Positions 34,707 to 44,528 of a DNA stretch of 64,000 nt are shown piece by piece (within the stretch, counting starts at the first letter, position 1; the number at the start of each line of letters is the position of its first letter). This DNA is from Bacteroides xylanisolvens XB1A (GTDB lineage Bacteria > Bacteroidota > Bacteroidia > Bacteroidales > Bacteroidaceae). The translations under genes and the position numbers were made by a program. The stretch is taken from contig NC_021017.1 of NCBI RefSeq assembly GCF_000210075.1, positions 2,912,474 through 2,976,473 on the forward strand. Reading direction: 5' to 3'. The notes under the pieces are model-generated. The model was not told where the DNA came from, searched no databases, and saw only the letters and a list, made by a program, of their open reading frames with translations.

Positions 34707-37700
34707 ATGAGAGAAAAACGATGGCTACTATGTTTTTTAGTGGCAGTGTGTTGCACATTTAGCACATGGGCTCTACCGTCACAGGATAAGACGGTAACTT
34801 TAAACCTGCACAATGTCTCTATTGAGACTGTTTTGGATGCAGTGAAGAAACAAACAGGAGTGAATATGTTGTATAATTCACAAATGTTTAAAGGAGTTCC
34901 TCCCGTATCAATTAATGCAAAAAATGAGAAATGGGAAGTCGCTCTAAAGTTGATTTTAAATCCCCAGGGATTTGATTATGTGGTGAAAGACGGTATTGTT
35001 GTTGTTCGTAAATTGCAGGCCGAGAAGCGTGATAATCGTATCCGTGGTACGGTTATTGATTCGAATAAGGAACCGATTCCAGGAGCCAGCATCATCGTAA
35101 AAGGTACTCGTACGGGTACTTCTACTAATATTGAAGGTGAGTTTACTTTGGATGTTAAGGATGATAAGGTGACTTTGGAAATCTCTTTTATTGGTATGAA
35201 GAAACAGACTCTTCAGGTAGATGCTACACGTAAGAAGATGCTTGAGATTACTATGTTGGATGATGTGAAGACATTAGAGGATGTAGTTGTAACCGGATAT
35301 AGCAATGTTCGTAAATCAAGCTTTACTGGTAGTTCTACCCAAATAACAGGTGATGAGTTGCGTAAGGTATCGCAAACCAATGTTCTGGATGCCATGCAGT
35401 CATTCGACCCTTCTTTTCGTTTGATGAGCAATACGCAGTTTGGTTCCGATCCGAACGCATTGCCTGAAATGTATATTCGTGGACGTTCAGGGGTAGGTAC
35501 CAGAGATTTGGATAAGAATCAATTGTCTAAATCGAATCTGGAAAATAATCCCAATCTGCCTACATTCATTATGGATGGATTTGAAGTTAGCATCGAAAAG
35601 GTATACGACTTAGATCCCAGCCGCATAGAGAGCATGACCATCCTAAAAGATGCTGCAGCTACCGCTATTTACGGTTCGCGTGCCGCTAACGGTGTGGTAG
35701 TTATCACTACCGTCACTCCGAAACCAGGTGAAGTGCGTGTCTCTTACAACTTTACAGGTACGGTGGAAATGCCCGACTTGAGCGACTATAATCTGGCAAA
35801 TGCTTCAGAAAAACTGGAGATGGAACGCCTTGCCGGACTTTTCGATAATAGTAACATGGAAAATCAAATTCTTGATTATAATAAGAGATTTGCACAAATT
35901 CAACGTGGTGTGGATACTGATTGGATGGTACTGCCTCTACGAAATGCATTCGACCATAAACACAGCCTCTTTATAGAGGGAGGTACGCAAAACTTGCGTT
36001 GGGGTGTAGATGCTTCTTACAATGCAGCGAATGGTGTGATGAAGGGGTCAGGACGTGATCGCTATAGTGTTGGTTTCTCTCTGGATTATCGTATGAAGTC
36101 TTTGCAAGTGAAGAACACTGTATCGTTCACTCATTCTAAATCGAAAGAGTCGCCTTATGGTTCGTTTAGTGACTATACCATTTTGCAACCCTATGATACA
36201 CCTTATAATGATGACGGGACATTGCGAAAAAGGTTGAGCTTCTCGAAGAATAGCAATTTACGCGAGGCTAACAACCCACTATACGAAGCGACTCTTGGCA
36301 ATTATACTTGGAGTGCTTATGATGAAGTATCCAATAATTTGAGTTTGAATTGGTATCTGACCGATTACTGGACTGTTAGAGGTCAATTTAGTGTGAACCG
36401 TAAATATTCTAGTGGAGAACGGTTTATCGACCCGCTGTCTTCAAAAACCACGGCTGCTCCTAATGAAGGTGGACATAACTTGGGTGACCTCTATGTGGAT
36501 GATGGAAATAGTTTGAATTGGAATGCAAATGCAGCTTTATATTATACACGTTCTTTCAATAAACATAATTTAAATCTGTCTGTGGCATGGGAGGCATCTT
36601 CTGGTTCATCAGATGCGACAAACGTTCATTACCGCGGATTCCCGAGTGGACAATTTCATTCATCGAATTATGCAGCCGAAATATATGAAAAGCCGTCACG
36701 TACCGAAGGTACTTCACGCATGGTCAGTGCATGGGCTACCGGAAACTATACATGGAATGATATTTATTTGGCTGATTTCTCTGTTCGTTTTGATGGGTCA
36801 TCTGATTTTGGCTCCAAGCAACGCTGGGCACCGTTCTTCTCCGGAGGTTTGGGGGTGAACATTCATAATTATGAGTTTCTAAAAGGAAATGAGATAGTTA
36901 ACAAATTGAAGGTACGTGCATCGTATGGCCGGACTGGTAAAGCTAGTTTTCCAGCTTATGCTGCTACGACTATGTACGAAGCGCTTTTTGATGAATGGTA
37001 TGCAACAGGTTTTGGCGCAGTGTTGAAAGCTTTGGGAAATAACAACTTGACTTGGGAAAAGACTGATAAGTTTAATGTAGGTATTGAAATGCAATTTTTG
37101 AATCGGCGTTTGACAGTGGATGCAGATTATTATCATGATAAAACAATTGATTTGGTGAACGATGTCAGCCTGTCTCAAACTTCCGGCTTCTCTAGTTATA
37201 AAGACAATATGGGTGAAGTACTGAATCAGGGATTTGAGTTGCAGGTACGTGGCGAAGTATTCCGTAATCGTGACTGGTTGGTGGCGTTATGGGGAAATAT
37301 GGCACACAACAAGAATAAGATTCTAAAAATTTCTGATTCTCAACGTGCCTACAATCAGCGAGTAAAAGAATTCTATGAGAATATAGTGAATGAAGAGTAT
37401 GGCCGCTATAATTCTAAATATGGAGTACCAATTTCTCAATATGAGGAAGGACAGTCACTTACTTCCATTTGGGCTGTGAAATCTTTGGGTATTGATCCTA
37501 CTACAGGTAAGGAAATATTCTTAAACCGTGATGGTAGTGTGTCCGACACATGGAATGCCACTCAAGAAGTGGCTGTTGGTAATACTGAACCTAAATTCAA
37601 TGGCTCTATCGGATTTAATGCTGCTTATAAACAATGGAGCTTATTTGCTGCTTTCCAATACGAATGGGGCGGGCAGGAGTATAATCAGACTTTGGTAGAT

Positions 37701-38048
37701 CGGGTGGAGAATGCCAGAATACAATATCAAAACGTAGACTTGCGTGTGTTGACCGACAGATGGAAACAGCCGGGAGATATTGCGCAGTTTAAAGATATTA
37801 AAAATGCCGATAGTGCCACTATGCCGACTTCACGCTTCGTTCAGGATAAGGCTTATCTGCGTTTGAGTGCATTAACTTTAAGCTATGATTTCAATCGGGA
37901 ATGGATAAAGAAGTATTTGGGAATGAATATGCTCCGATTGGAAGCAAGTACACGCGATTTTATTAACTGGAATTCTATCCGTCAGGAGCGAGGTTTAAGT
38001 TACCCGAAGTCATGGACGGTTGATTTCTCTATTAAAGCACAATTCTAA
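34707..38048 (+). CDS. SusC/RagA-family TonB-dependent transporter with STN domain
   Basis: This 1113-residue outer-membrane transporter has a signal peptide (ends near STWALPSQ), an STN signalling domain (about 27-90), a carboxypeptidase-D-like beta-sandwich (RIRGTVIDSNKEPIPGASIIVKGTRTGT, about 112-180), a TonB box region (VVVTGYSNVRKSSFTGS), a plug with LPEMYIRGRSG and DPSRIESMTILKDAAATAIYGSRAANGVVVI, and a beta-barrel ending in aromatic SIKAQF. The STN domain marks it as a transducer coupled to the upstream FecR/sigma pair. With SusD it should import an oligomer. The peptidase genes downstream suggest that the cargo is peptides rather than glycans. Confidence 0.95.
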   Translation: MREKRWLLCFLVAVCCTFSTWALPSQDKTVTLNLHNVSIETVLDAVKKQTGVNMLYNSQMFKGVPPVSINAKNEKWEVALKLILNPQGFDYVVKDGIVVVRKLQAEKRDNRIRGTVIDSNKEPIPGASIIVKGTRTGTSTNIEGEFTLDVKDDKVTLEISFIGMKKQTLQVDATRKKMLEITMLDDVKTLEDVVVTGYSNVRKSSFTGSSTQITGDELRKVSQTNVLDAMQSFDPSFRLMSNTQFGSDPNALPEMYIRGRSGVGTRDLDKNQLSKSNLENNPNLPTFIMDGFEVSIEKVYDLDPSRIESMTILKDAAATAIYGSRAANGVVVITTVTPKPGEVRVSYNFTGTVEMPDLSDYNLANASEKLEMERLAGLFDNSNMENQILDYNKRFAQIQRGVDTDWMVLPLRNAFDHKHSLFIEGGTQNLRWGVDASYNAANGVMKGSGRDRYSVGFSLDYRMKSLQVKNTVSFTHSKSKESPYGSFSDYTILQPYDTPYNDDGTLRKRLSFSKNSNLREANNPLYEATLGNYTWSAYDEVSNNLSLNWYLTDYWTVRGQFSVNRKYSSGERFIDPLSSKTTAAPNEGGHNLGDLYVDDGNSLNWNANAALYYTRSFNKHNLNLSVAWEASSGSSDATNVHYRGFPSGQFHSSNYAAEIYEKPSRTEGTSRMVSAWATGNYTWNDIYLADFSVRFDGSSDFGSKQRWAPFFSGGLGVNIHNYEFLKGNEIVNKLKVRASYGRTGKASFPAYAATTMYEALFDEWYATGFGAVLKALGNNNLTWEKTDKFNVGIEMQFLNRRLTVDADYYHDKTIDLVNDVSLSQTSGFSSYKDNMGEVLNQGFELQVRGEVFRNRDWLVALWGNMAHNKNKILKISDSQRAYNQRVKEFYENIVNEEYGRYNSKYGVPISQYEEGQSLTSIWAVKSLGIDPTTGKEIFLNRDGSVSDTWNATQEVAVGNTEPKFNGSIGFNAAYKQWSLFAAFQYEWGGQEYNQTLVDRVENARIQYQNVDLRVLTDRWKQPGDIAQFKDIKNADSATMPTSRFVQDKAYLRLSALTLSYDFNREWIKKYLGMNMLRLEASTRDFINWNSIRQERGLSYPKSWTVDFSIKAQF

Positions 38049-38058
38049 GTATACCATT

Positions 38059-39573
38059 ATGATACGAAAAATATATACTACGTTTGTTTCTTTTGCGTTT
38101 GTAGTCTTGACACTCTCTTCGTGTTCAGATTGGCTTGACCTTTATCCTTCTGATGAGATAAAGGAGGAATATTTGTTCTCTTCTGGTGATGGTTTCCGTA
38201 CGGCAACGAACGGTATTTACCGGAAGATGGCTACTTTCAATTTGTATGGAAGTAACCTTACTTGGGGCATTATGGATGCCTGGGCGCAGTCTTATTATAT
38301 AGATCAAGCTCCAAGTATAGGTGGTGGAACAGCTATGAGAAATATGGCAGCGCTTCAGTTTAAAAATACAGAATTAGTCCCTGTCACAGATGCCATGTGG
38401 AATGCTGCTTGGAATGTGGTTGCCAATTGTAATGAATTGGCTCAACAGGCCGCCAAAGCTGACCCTAATCTCTTTAGTGGACTTGATGGTGAGCGGCAGA
38501 TGATTTTGGGTGAGGCTATCGGATTGCGCGCATTTATACAATTTGATTTGCTTCGTATTTATGCTCCATCTCCTTCATCTGTTGGTTTCGGGAAAGATGA
38601 TCGTACTTTCATTCCTTATGTTAATGTTTATCCTAGCTATGTCAACAACCATCAAACTGTTAGTTATTGTTTGGAACAGATTATTGCTGATTTGAAGGAA
38701 GCACAGCGCATTCTGAAGGAAGTGGATGCAACATCTAGTATGGGGGCGAACGCTAGATTCAATATCGAAACGGTTTCAGAGAGCCTGTTTGCAAAAAGCA
38801 GAGGCTATCGCCTGAATTATTATGCGGTAACGGCGGAGTTGGCTCGTGTTTTCTTGTATGCGGGAAAGAATGCAGAGGCTTATGCAGAAGCCAAGAAAAT
38901 CATTGATGAAGAAAATAAAACCGGCTATTTCGAGGCTTCAACTAATTCGTCTGGCTTTAGGAATGGAAATATGAAGATGTATAATGATATTATTTTCGGG
39001 CTCTATTCTTCAAAGGAGTTGGTGGAATGGGATCAGGAAATAAATCATGGTTCCGATGGTGCCAGTGAGGAGAATTATTTGTGTCTTGATGGTGATGTTG
39101 CGAAAGAACTGTATGGGGATGAAATAAATAGCGACTGGCGGTTTAAGTATCAATTGGAAGAGAAGTATTATGGGTTTTATTATCGCACATTGAAGTATAA
39201 CAAACAGACAGAGAGTACAAATGAAGGGAAAACAAATAACCGTATGCTCCCTATGATACGTATGTCTGAGGTGTATTACATTGCTGCTGAAGCGATTTTT
39301 GATACCAAACCCAAAGAAGCACGAGGCTATTTGGAATTGGTGAAAAAAGGAAGAGGGATATCAAAAAAGTTTGATAATGTGACAAATAAATCGGAGTTTA
39401 TAGATTTGTTGGTAAATGATGCCCGTCGTGAATTTCTGGGTGAAGGGCAGATATTCTATATGTATAAACGGTTGAATAGATTGATCCCCGCCAGCTCTTA
39501 TTATAGTAGTGATATTTTGCCGACTGATGAGAATGTGGTATTGCCGAAACCTGATTCGGAATCAAATATTTAA
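38059..39573 (+). CDS. SusD/RagB-family outer-membrane lipoprotein
   Basis: This 504-residue surface lipoprotein forms the lid over its SusC partner. The lipobox is LTLSSCSDWLDLYP (Cys near residue 20). The TPR-like SusD fold is visible in EAIGLRAFIQFDLLRIYA (about 150-167), the EAYAEAKKIIDEE helix, and the C-terminal YYIAAEAIF, ARREFLGEGQIFYMYKRLNR and VLPKPDSE segments. I start at MIRKIYTT (38059), 10 bp after the SusC stop; a Met upstream at 38020 lies inside SusC. The binding specificity cannot be read from sequence. Confidence 0.93.
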   Translation: MIRKIYTTFVSFAFVVLTLSSCSDWLDLYPSDEIKEEYLFSSGDGFRTATNGIYRKMATFNLYGSNLTWGIMDAWAQSYYIDQAPSIGGGTAMRNMAALQFKNTELVPVTDAMWNAAWNVVANCNELAQQAAKADPNLFSGLDGERQMILGEAIGLRAFIQFDLLRIYAPSPSSVGFGKDDRTFIPYVNVYPSYVNNHQTVSYCLEQIIADLKEAQRILKEVDATSSMGANARFNIETVSESLFAKSRGYRLNYYAVTAELARVFLYAGKNAEAYAEAKKIIDEENKTGYFEASTNSSGFRNGNMKMYNDIIFGLYSSKELVEWDQEINHGSDGASEENYLCLDGDVAKELYGDEINSDWRFKYQLEEKYYGFYYRTLKYNKQTESTNEGKTNNRMLPMIRMSEVYYIAAEAIFDTKPKEARGYLELVKKGRGISKKFDNVTNKSEFIDLLVNDARREFLGEGQIFYMYKRLNRLIPASSYYSSDILPTDENVVLPKPDSESNI

Positions 39574-39610
39574 ATATAAGGAATATTTTCATAATAACTA
39601 TTTAAGAGAA

Positions 39611-40375
39611 ATGAAAATGAAGATAAAATATGCTATATGGGGAGCGTTGATTTGTATTGCAGATCTGATGCTCGTTTCGTGTGAAGAGAAGGGATTGCTG
39701 GTCAACAGTAACGATACAGCCTATTTGAGATTTGCTAATGATATGACAAAAGACACGACTACAGTATCTTTTAAAATGTATAATGAGGGTGAGGATGCCG
39801 AAATACCGATAGAAGTCTCTGTCTACGGGCAAATACAGGAAGATGATTTACATTTTAATGTAAGTGTAGATGCAGAATATACAACCTTGCCTGCCGACTT
39901 ATATGTGCTGCCTACAGACTGTAGGATTAGAAAGGGATTGCTCACGGATACCATTTATGTGATACTGAAGAATGCCCCAATGCTGGAGAAAGAAACGAAA
40001 ATATTGGCATTGCAGGTAGTGGAGGCAAACGGGGTGAAGCAAGGTGACCATTCATATTCTCGTGCTTTTATTACTGTTACCGATCGTTTGTTTAAACCTC
40101 ACTGGTGGTCGGTGATTGATGCAGGGTCAGAATCCAATCCGGGGAATTCAGTCGATTGGTTTTATCTAGGTGAATATTCGGAAAGGAAGTATCAGATGTT
40201 TTTGGACGAGTTGAAAAAAGATGATATGGTGTTCGATGGAAAGAACAAGCAAGTATTACGTAAATATTCATTAAGACTGAAGAATACCCTGAAGCAGATG
40301 AACGAAGGAAAGAAAAAGGAAGATTGGGAGAAAGATGAGCATGGAAATGTGATTACTGTGGAAGTGGCAGGATAA
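39611..40375 (+). CDS. DUF4843 surface-type lipoprotein
   Basis: This 254-residue lipoprotein has the lipobox LMLVSCEEKG followed by an acidic residue pair, common in exported Bacteroides lipoproteins. The mature part matches DUF4843, a family found after SusD in peptide-type or uncharacterised SusCD loci (TAYLRFANDMTKDTTTVSF, an Ig-like beta-sandwich near 40-150). It ends in a basic, Lys/Glu-rich tail. Start at 39611 (MKMKIKYA) with AAGAGAA just upstream; MKIKYA at 39617 is equally possible. It is probably an accessory binding protein of the SusCD complex. Confidence 0.8.
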   Translation: MKMKIKYAIWGALICIADLMLVSCEEKGLLVNSNDTAYLRFANDMTKDTTTVSFKMYNEGEDAEIPIEVSVYGQIQEDDLHFNVSVDAEYTTLPADLYVLPTDCRIRKGLLTDTIYVILKNAPMLEKETKILALQVVEANGVKQGDHSYSRAFITVTDRLFKPHWWSVIDAGSESNPGNSVDWFYLGEYSERKYQMFLDELKKDDMVFDGKNKQVLRKYSLRLKNTLKQMNEGKKKEDWEKDEHGNVITVEVAG

Positions 40376-40392
40376 CTATAAAATTGCAAAGT

Positions 40393-42105
40393 ATGAAAAA
40401 ATTAGGAATATATGCAGTGATGACTGTTTTTGTCGGAGTTATGTCCGGTTGTTTGGATGATGACAATAATTATAACTACAAGCAGATTAATGACTTACAA
40501 GGTGGTAATTTCAATATTGAGAATATCAATTCTGGATATAACTTGATAGAGGGAGACGAATTGGTATTGGCGCCTACATTTAAGTTTACGATAGACAGCA
40601 TTACGCCCGACGTCAGCTACGAATGGTACATAGACAAACAGTTGCAGACAGGTGAAAGTGGTGCCACTTATACATTTAAAGCCGACAAAAGCGGTACGTA
40701 TCAAGTGACATTTGCAGTGACCGACAATAAGTCGGGGGTCCAGTTCGGAAAATCTACGATTATTAAGGTGATGTCTATGTTTCAACGTGGATGGACTATT
40801 CTGTCGGATGAAGGCGGACGTTCTGTGCTTCATTTCATTGTACCTACAACACAACATTATCAGGTAACGTATAATGGGGAAACCTTTACTCGTGATTCAT
40901 TGGTTTATCATATAGTGAAGCGTGATGTCGTTTCCAATTTGGGATCAAATCCGAAAGGATTGATGAATAACATTGGTTATATAGATTATAATCTTCAGTA
41001 CGGTATTAGCGTATACGATGAATTGGTAGTGAAACAAGATCGCTGGGTGGAGCTTAATGGCAATACGCTGGAACGTGAAGTGTACACAGATGAAGAGTTC
41101 CGTGGGGATATTCCTGCTCATTTTTCTCCGATAGAAGCTGCCATGACTTATACGGCTAAGGCATTGTTGGATAAGAATGGACTAATTTATTGGGAAAAAA
41201 AGGCAGATGCGGCTGATTTTCATGCAGGTACCTATATGTCTATAGGATTAAATAATGAAACCCGATTCAGTCGCTTGTTCCAAGCCTATAAGTTTAATTA
41301 CTATTATACGAATGTGATGCTTGCGTTGACAAAAGAAGATAATTCATTAGTGGGCATTTTGGATGTGGGTAATGTAGCTGGAAGTGAGAGTTCAGCTATC
41401 GGCGAAATGACTAGTTCTGAAAGTGGGAATATGTATAATATTGCCGATCCGAGTGGTGAAGATCACTTCTCAAATATAAAAAAGACAGTGGTAGATGCAT
41501 TGCCAGCTCCATATGATGGAGGGAATGATTTTACAATGGCTTATCCTTTTTGGACGGTTTTGCTGAAAGATGAAGCTACATCAGTATATGAATTGCGTTA
41601 TTTCGGGTTAGAGGCAGATAGCAGATCCGTTAGTTGTATGGATGGTTGGTATTATGAGGCTCCTTTAGGAGTTATCAATGATTATCGTGGTATGGCTAAT
41701 TTTGGAAATAAACGTTATGTGGTTATTGCCAGCGGAAACCAGCTTTATTATTATCAATACGGATGGGATTCTTATGGAGATGTGGAATATAGAGGGAGTT
41801 TGATGCCATTAGGTGAGCCGTTGCCTGCTGCTGTCAAGACCTTGTCAGGTATGGATGTGACCACCAATTTACGTAAATACAAGTATCCTTACAGTGGGCA
41901 ATTAGGGGTTGCTTTGGAAGACGGAAGTTTTTATATATATAGTGTTGTAGAAACAAGACTAAAAGACGGTACGTGTACGGCGGTTTCTCTTAAACAGCAA
42001 TTCCCGAATGAAACCACTTCAGAAGAAAATAAGAACTTTGGAGAAATTGTAGATGTCCTTTATAAATGGGGAAGTGGTGATGATTATATGTCATTTTCTT
42101 TCTAG
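40393..42105 (+). CDS. PKD-like family lipoprotein
   Basis: This 570-residue lipoprotein has the lipobox GVMSGCLDDDNN (Cys near residue 20) with an Asp-rich export-like signal. It has an N-terminal PKD-like Ig fold (PTFKFTIDSITPDVSYEWYIDKQ, then GTYQVTFAVTDNKSG, about 50-120) and a long C-terminal part that looks like a beta-propeller, with repeats of YEL, YYY and W/F-G strands. In Bacteroides these PKD-like proteins follow SusD and DUF4843 genes. The exact role is unknown; substrate binding at the cell surface is the likely one. Start at the ATG 40393, 17 bp after the DUF4843 stop. Confidence 0.8.
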   Translation: MKKLGIYAVMTVFVGVMSGCLDDDNNYNYKQINDLQGGNFNIENINSGYNLIEGDELVLAPTFKFTIDSITPDVSYEWYIDKQLQTGESGATYTFKADKSGTYQVTFAVTDNKSGVQFGKSTIIKVMSMFQRGWTILSDEGGRSVLHFIVPTTQHYQVTYNGETFTRDSLVYHIVKRDVVSNLGSNPKGLMNNIGYIDYNLQYGISVYDELVVKQDRWVELNGNTLEREVYTDEEFRGDIPAHFSPIEAAMTYTAKALLDKNGLIYWEKKADAADFHAGTYMSIGLNNETRFSRLFQAYKFNYYYTNVMLALTKEDNSLVGILDVGNVAGSESSAIGEMTSSESGNMYNIADPSGEDHFSNIKKTVVDALPAPYDGGNDFTMAYPFWTVLLKDEATSVYELRYFGLEADSRSVSCMDGWYYEAPLGVINDYRGMANFGNKRYVVIASGNQLYYYQYGWDSYGDVEYRGSLMPLGEPLPAAVKTLSGMDVTTNLRKYKYPYSGQLGVALEDGSFYIYSVVETRLKDGTCTAVSLKQQFPNETTSEENKNFGEIVDVLYKWGSGDDYMSFSF

Positions 42106-42150
42106 AAGAATAGCTTTAAAAGTGATTCATATAGTAATAAAATAGCCATT

Positions 42151-44511
42151 ATGGTATTAAAACGAGTTTTTATTGTCGGCAGCTTGTCTTTTATTTTTGC
42201 ATTGCAAGGATGGGGACAAGCCTCTGGCAAGCATGATACAATACTAGCCAATTACGAGTTGGTACAGGAGTTTCAGGAATTTACCTTAGGAGGTAAATTA
42301 TCTAATAATAGTCTATCGATTTATCCGCGGGAAATCAATGATACAGATAATTTCTGGTTTGATTTTCAAACGACAGCTGGTAAAGATTACTATTATGTGA
42401 TGCCTGCTGCAGGAAAACGTGAACCTCTTTTTGACAAAAGTAAGATGGCTATGCAGTTAAGTGAATTCACCAAAGGCGTGGTGGATAAAAATAAACTGGA
42501 CATTTCATCTATTACTTTTTCAAAAGATCAACGTTCATTTGAGTTCGATTATAAGGGTAAGCAGTATAGTTATAATCGTTTGACGGGTAAACTGACAATA
42601 GTTGAGAAGAAAGAAGAGAAGAAAGAATCATCAGACCCAAGCTATACTTGGATGAACTTTTCTCCTGACAAGAAATATATTTTGTATGCAAAGAATCATA
42701 ATTTGTATGTGAAAGGAAATAAGTCACTGGGAGTAGATACAACTGAAGTGCAACTGACTACGGATGGTATGAAAGACTTTTCATATGCTCGTGAAGATGA
42801 TTACGAACCTGCAGAAGACGGAGAAGTACCGACGCTAGCACGCTGGTGTCCGGATAATCGTCATGTATATGCAGTGCGTGATGATAACCGTTTATTACGA
42901 GATTTTTGGGTAATTAATTCAATAGAAGATTCACCGTCATTGGTCAAATATAAATATGAGTTCCCTGGTGATAAATATGTTACTCAAAATGATTTGACGA
43001 TTATTGATATTGTAGAAAAAACGGCAAAGAAAGCGAAGGTGGACAAATGGAAAGACCAGTATGTAATGCCTCTTCATGTTACCTCAGATAGCAAATATTT
43101 GTTTTTTGAACGCACTAAACGTACTTGGGATGAAGTAGATGTATGCTCGGTTAATCTCTCAACTTTGGAAGTAAAGGAGATCATTCATGAAGAAGATAAA
43201 CCGTATCGTGATCCTCATGCTCGTAATGTGGCAATCTTGAACGATGGTAAGGATATTTTGTTCCGTTCAGAGCGTACTGGCTGGGGACATTATTATCATT
43301 ATGATGGCGATGGAAACCTCAAGAATGTGATGACTTCTGGTGAATGGGTAACAGGCTACATTAATTCTATTGATACACTGAAACGCAAAGTTTATCTGTA
43401 TGGATATGGAAAAGATAAGAAAGTAAATCCTTTCTATTATATGCTTTTCGAAGTTGATATTGACAAAGAAGGAGTTACTCCATTAAGTACAGAAGATGGG
43501 CAGCATAATGTGAATTTCTTGAAATCTCATAATTACTATATCGATACATATTCAAGAGTTGACATGGAGCCTAAAATCATGCTGAAAGATAGAAAAGGCA
43601 AAGTGATAATGGAGTTGGCAAAACCTGACTTGGACTTAGTCTATGCATCGGGTTGGAAAAAGCCGGAACGTTTTGTTGTAAAGGCAGCAGATAATATTAC
43701 CGACTTATATGGAGTGATGTGGAAGCCGTCTGATTTTAATCCTGAAAAGAAATATCCAATTATTTCAGTCGTTTATCCTGGTCCTTATTTCGGCTTTGTA
43801 CCTACTAACTTTACATTGGATGACAGCTATTGTACCCGTATGGCACAGCTAGGTTTTATTGTCATTACTGTAGGACATAGAGGGGATACTCCGATGCGTG
43901 GTAAAGCTTATCATCGCTACGGTTATGGCAATATGCGCGATTATCCCCTTGCAGATGATAAATATGCAATCGAACAGTTGGCTCAACGCCACTCGTTTAT
44001 CAATGGCAAGAAAGTAGGTATATACGGGCACTCAGGTGGCGGATTTATGGCTGCAGCTGCTATATTCACTTATCCGGACTTTTATACGGCTGCCGTTTCC
44101 TGTTCCGGGAATCACGATAATAGTATCTATAATCGTGGTTGGGGCGAATGCTATAATGGCGTGAAAGAAGTTGAAAAGGTTGTGAAAGACAGCTTGGGCA
44201 ACGAAACGAAAGAATATGAGTACAAATTCAGTGTGAAGTCTAATGCAGAGATTGCCAAGAATCTGAAAGGGCATCTGATGCTTGTGACGGGGGATATGGA
44301 TAAGAATGTTAATCCTGCACACACTTATCGTGTAGCTCAAGCATTGATTGAAGCTGGCAAAGATTTCGATATGTTGGTAATACCCGGTGCAGGGCATGGA
44401 TATGGCTCTGCAGATAAATATTTTGAGAAAAAGATGTATCGCTTCTTTGCTAAACACTTGCTGGGTGATAACCGGGCAGATTATTGGGGGGATATAAACT
44501 GTACCAAATAA
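42151..44511 (+). CDS. S9 family DPP-IV-like peptidase, first of three
   Basis: This 786-residue exported peptidase has a signal peptide (ends near LQGWGQAS), an N-terminal DPPIV beta-propeller (to about 510) and an alpha/beta hydrolase domain. The nucleophile is Ser628 in GHSGGGF, the acid in TGDMDKNVNP, and the His in PGAGHGYG near the C-terminus. It is a close paralogue of the next gene, sharing long identical stretches (IVITVGHRG, PMRGKAYH, YGNMRDYPLADDKYAIEQLA), so the pair arose by tandem duplication. In this operon it is likely to trim imported peptides in the periplasm. Confidence 0.92.
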   Translation: MVLKRVFIVGSLSFIFALQGWGQASGKHDTILANYELVQEFQEFTLGGKLSNNSLSIYPREINDTDNFWFDFQTTAGKDYYYVMPAAGKREPLFDKSKMAMQLSEFTKGVVDKNKLDISSITFSKDQRSFEFDYKGKQYSYNRLTGKLTIVEKKEEKKESSDPSYTWMNFSPDKKYILYAKNHNLYVKGNKSLGVDTTEVQLTTDGMKDFSYAREDDYEPAEDGEVPTLARWCPDNRHVYAVRDDNRLLRDFWVINSIEDSPSLVKYKYEFPGDKYVTQNDLTIIDIVEKTAKKAKVDKWKDQYVMPLHVTSDSKYLFFERTKRTWDEVDVCSVNLSTLEVKEIIHEEDKPYRDPHARNVAILNDGKDILFRSERTGWGHYYHYDGDGNLKNVMTSGEWVTGYINSIDTLKRKVYLYGYGKDKKVNPFYYMLFEVDIDKEGVTPLSTEDGQHNVNFLKSHNYYIDTYSRVDMEPKIMLKDRKGKVIMELAKPDLDLVYASGWKKPERFVVKAADNITDLYGVMWKPSDFNPEKKYPIISVVYPGPYFGFVPTNFTLDDSYCTRMAQLGFIVITVGHRGDTPMRGKAYHRYGYGNMRDYPLADDKYAIEQLAQRHSFINGKKVGIYGHSGGGFMAAAAIFTYPDFYTAAVSCSGNHDNSIYNRGWGECYNGVKEVEKVVKDSLGNETKEYEYKFSVKSNAEIAKNLKGHLMLVTGDMDKNVNPAHTYRVAQALIEAGKDFDMLVIPGAGHGYGSADKYFEKKMYRFFAKHLLGDNRADYWGDINCTK

Positions 44512-44528
44512 GACATAGACAAAATTTT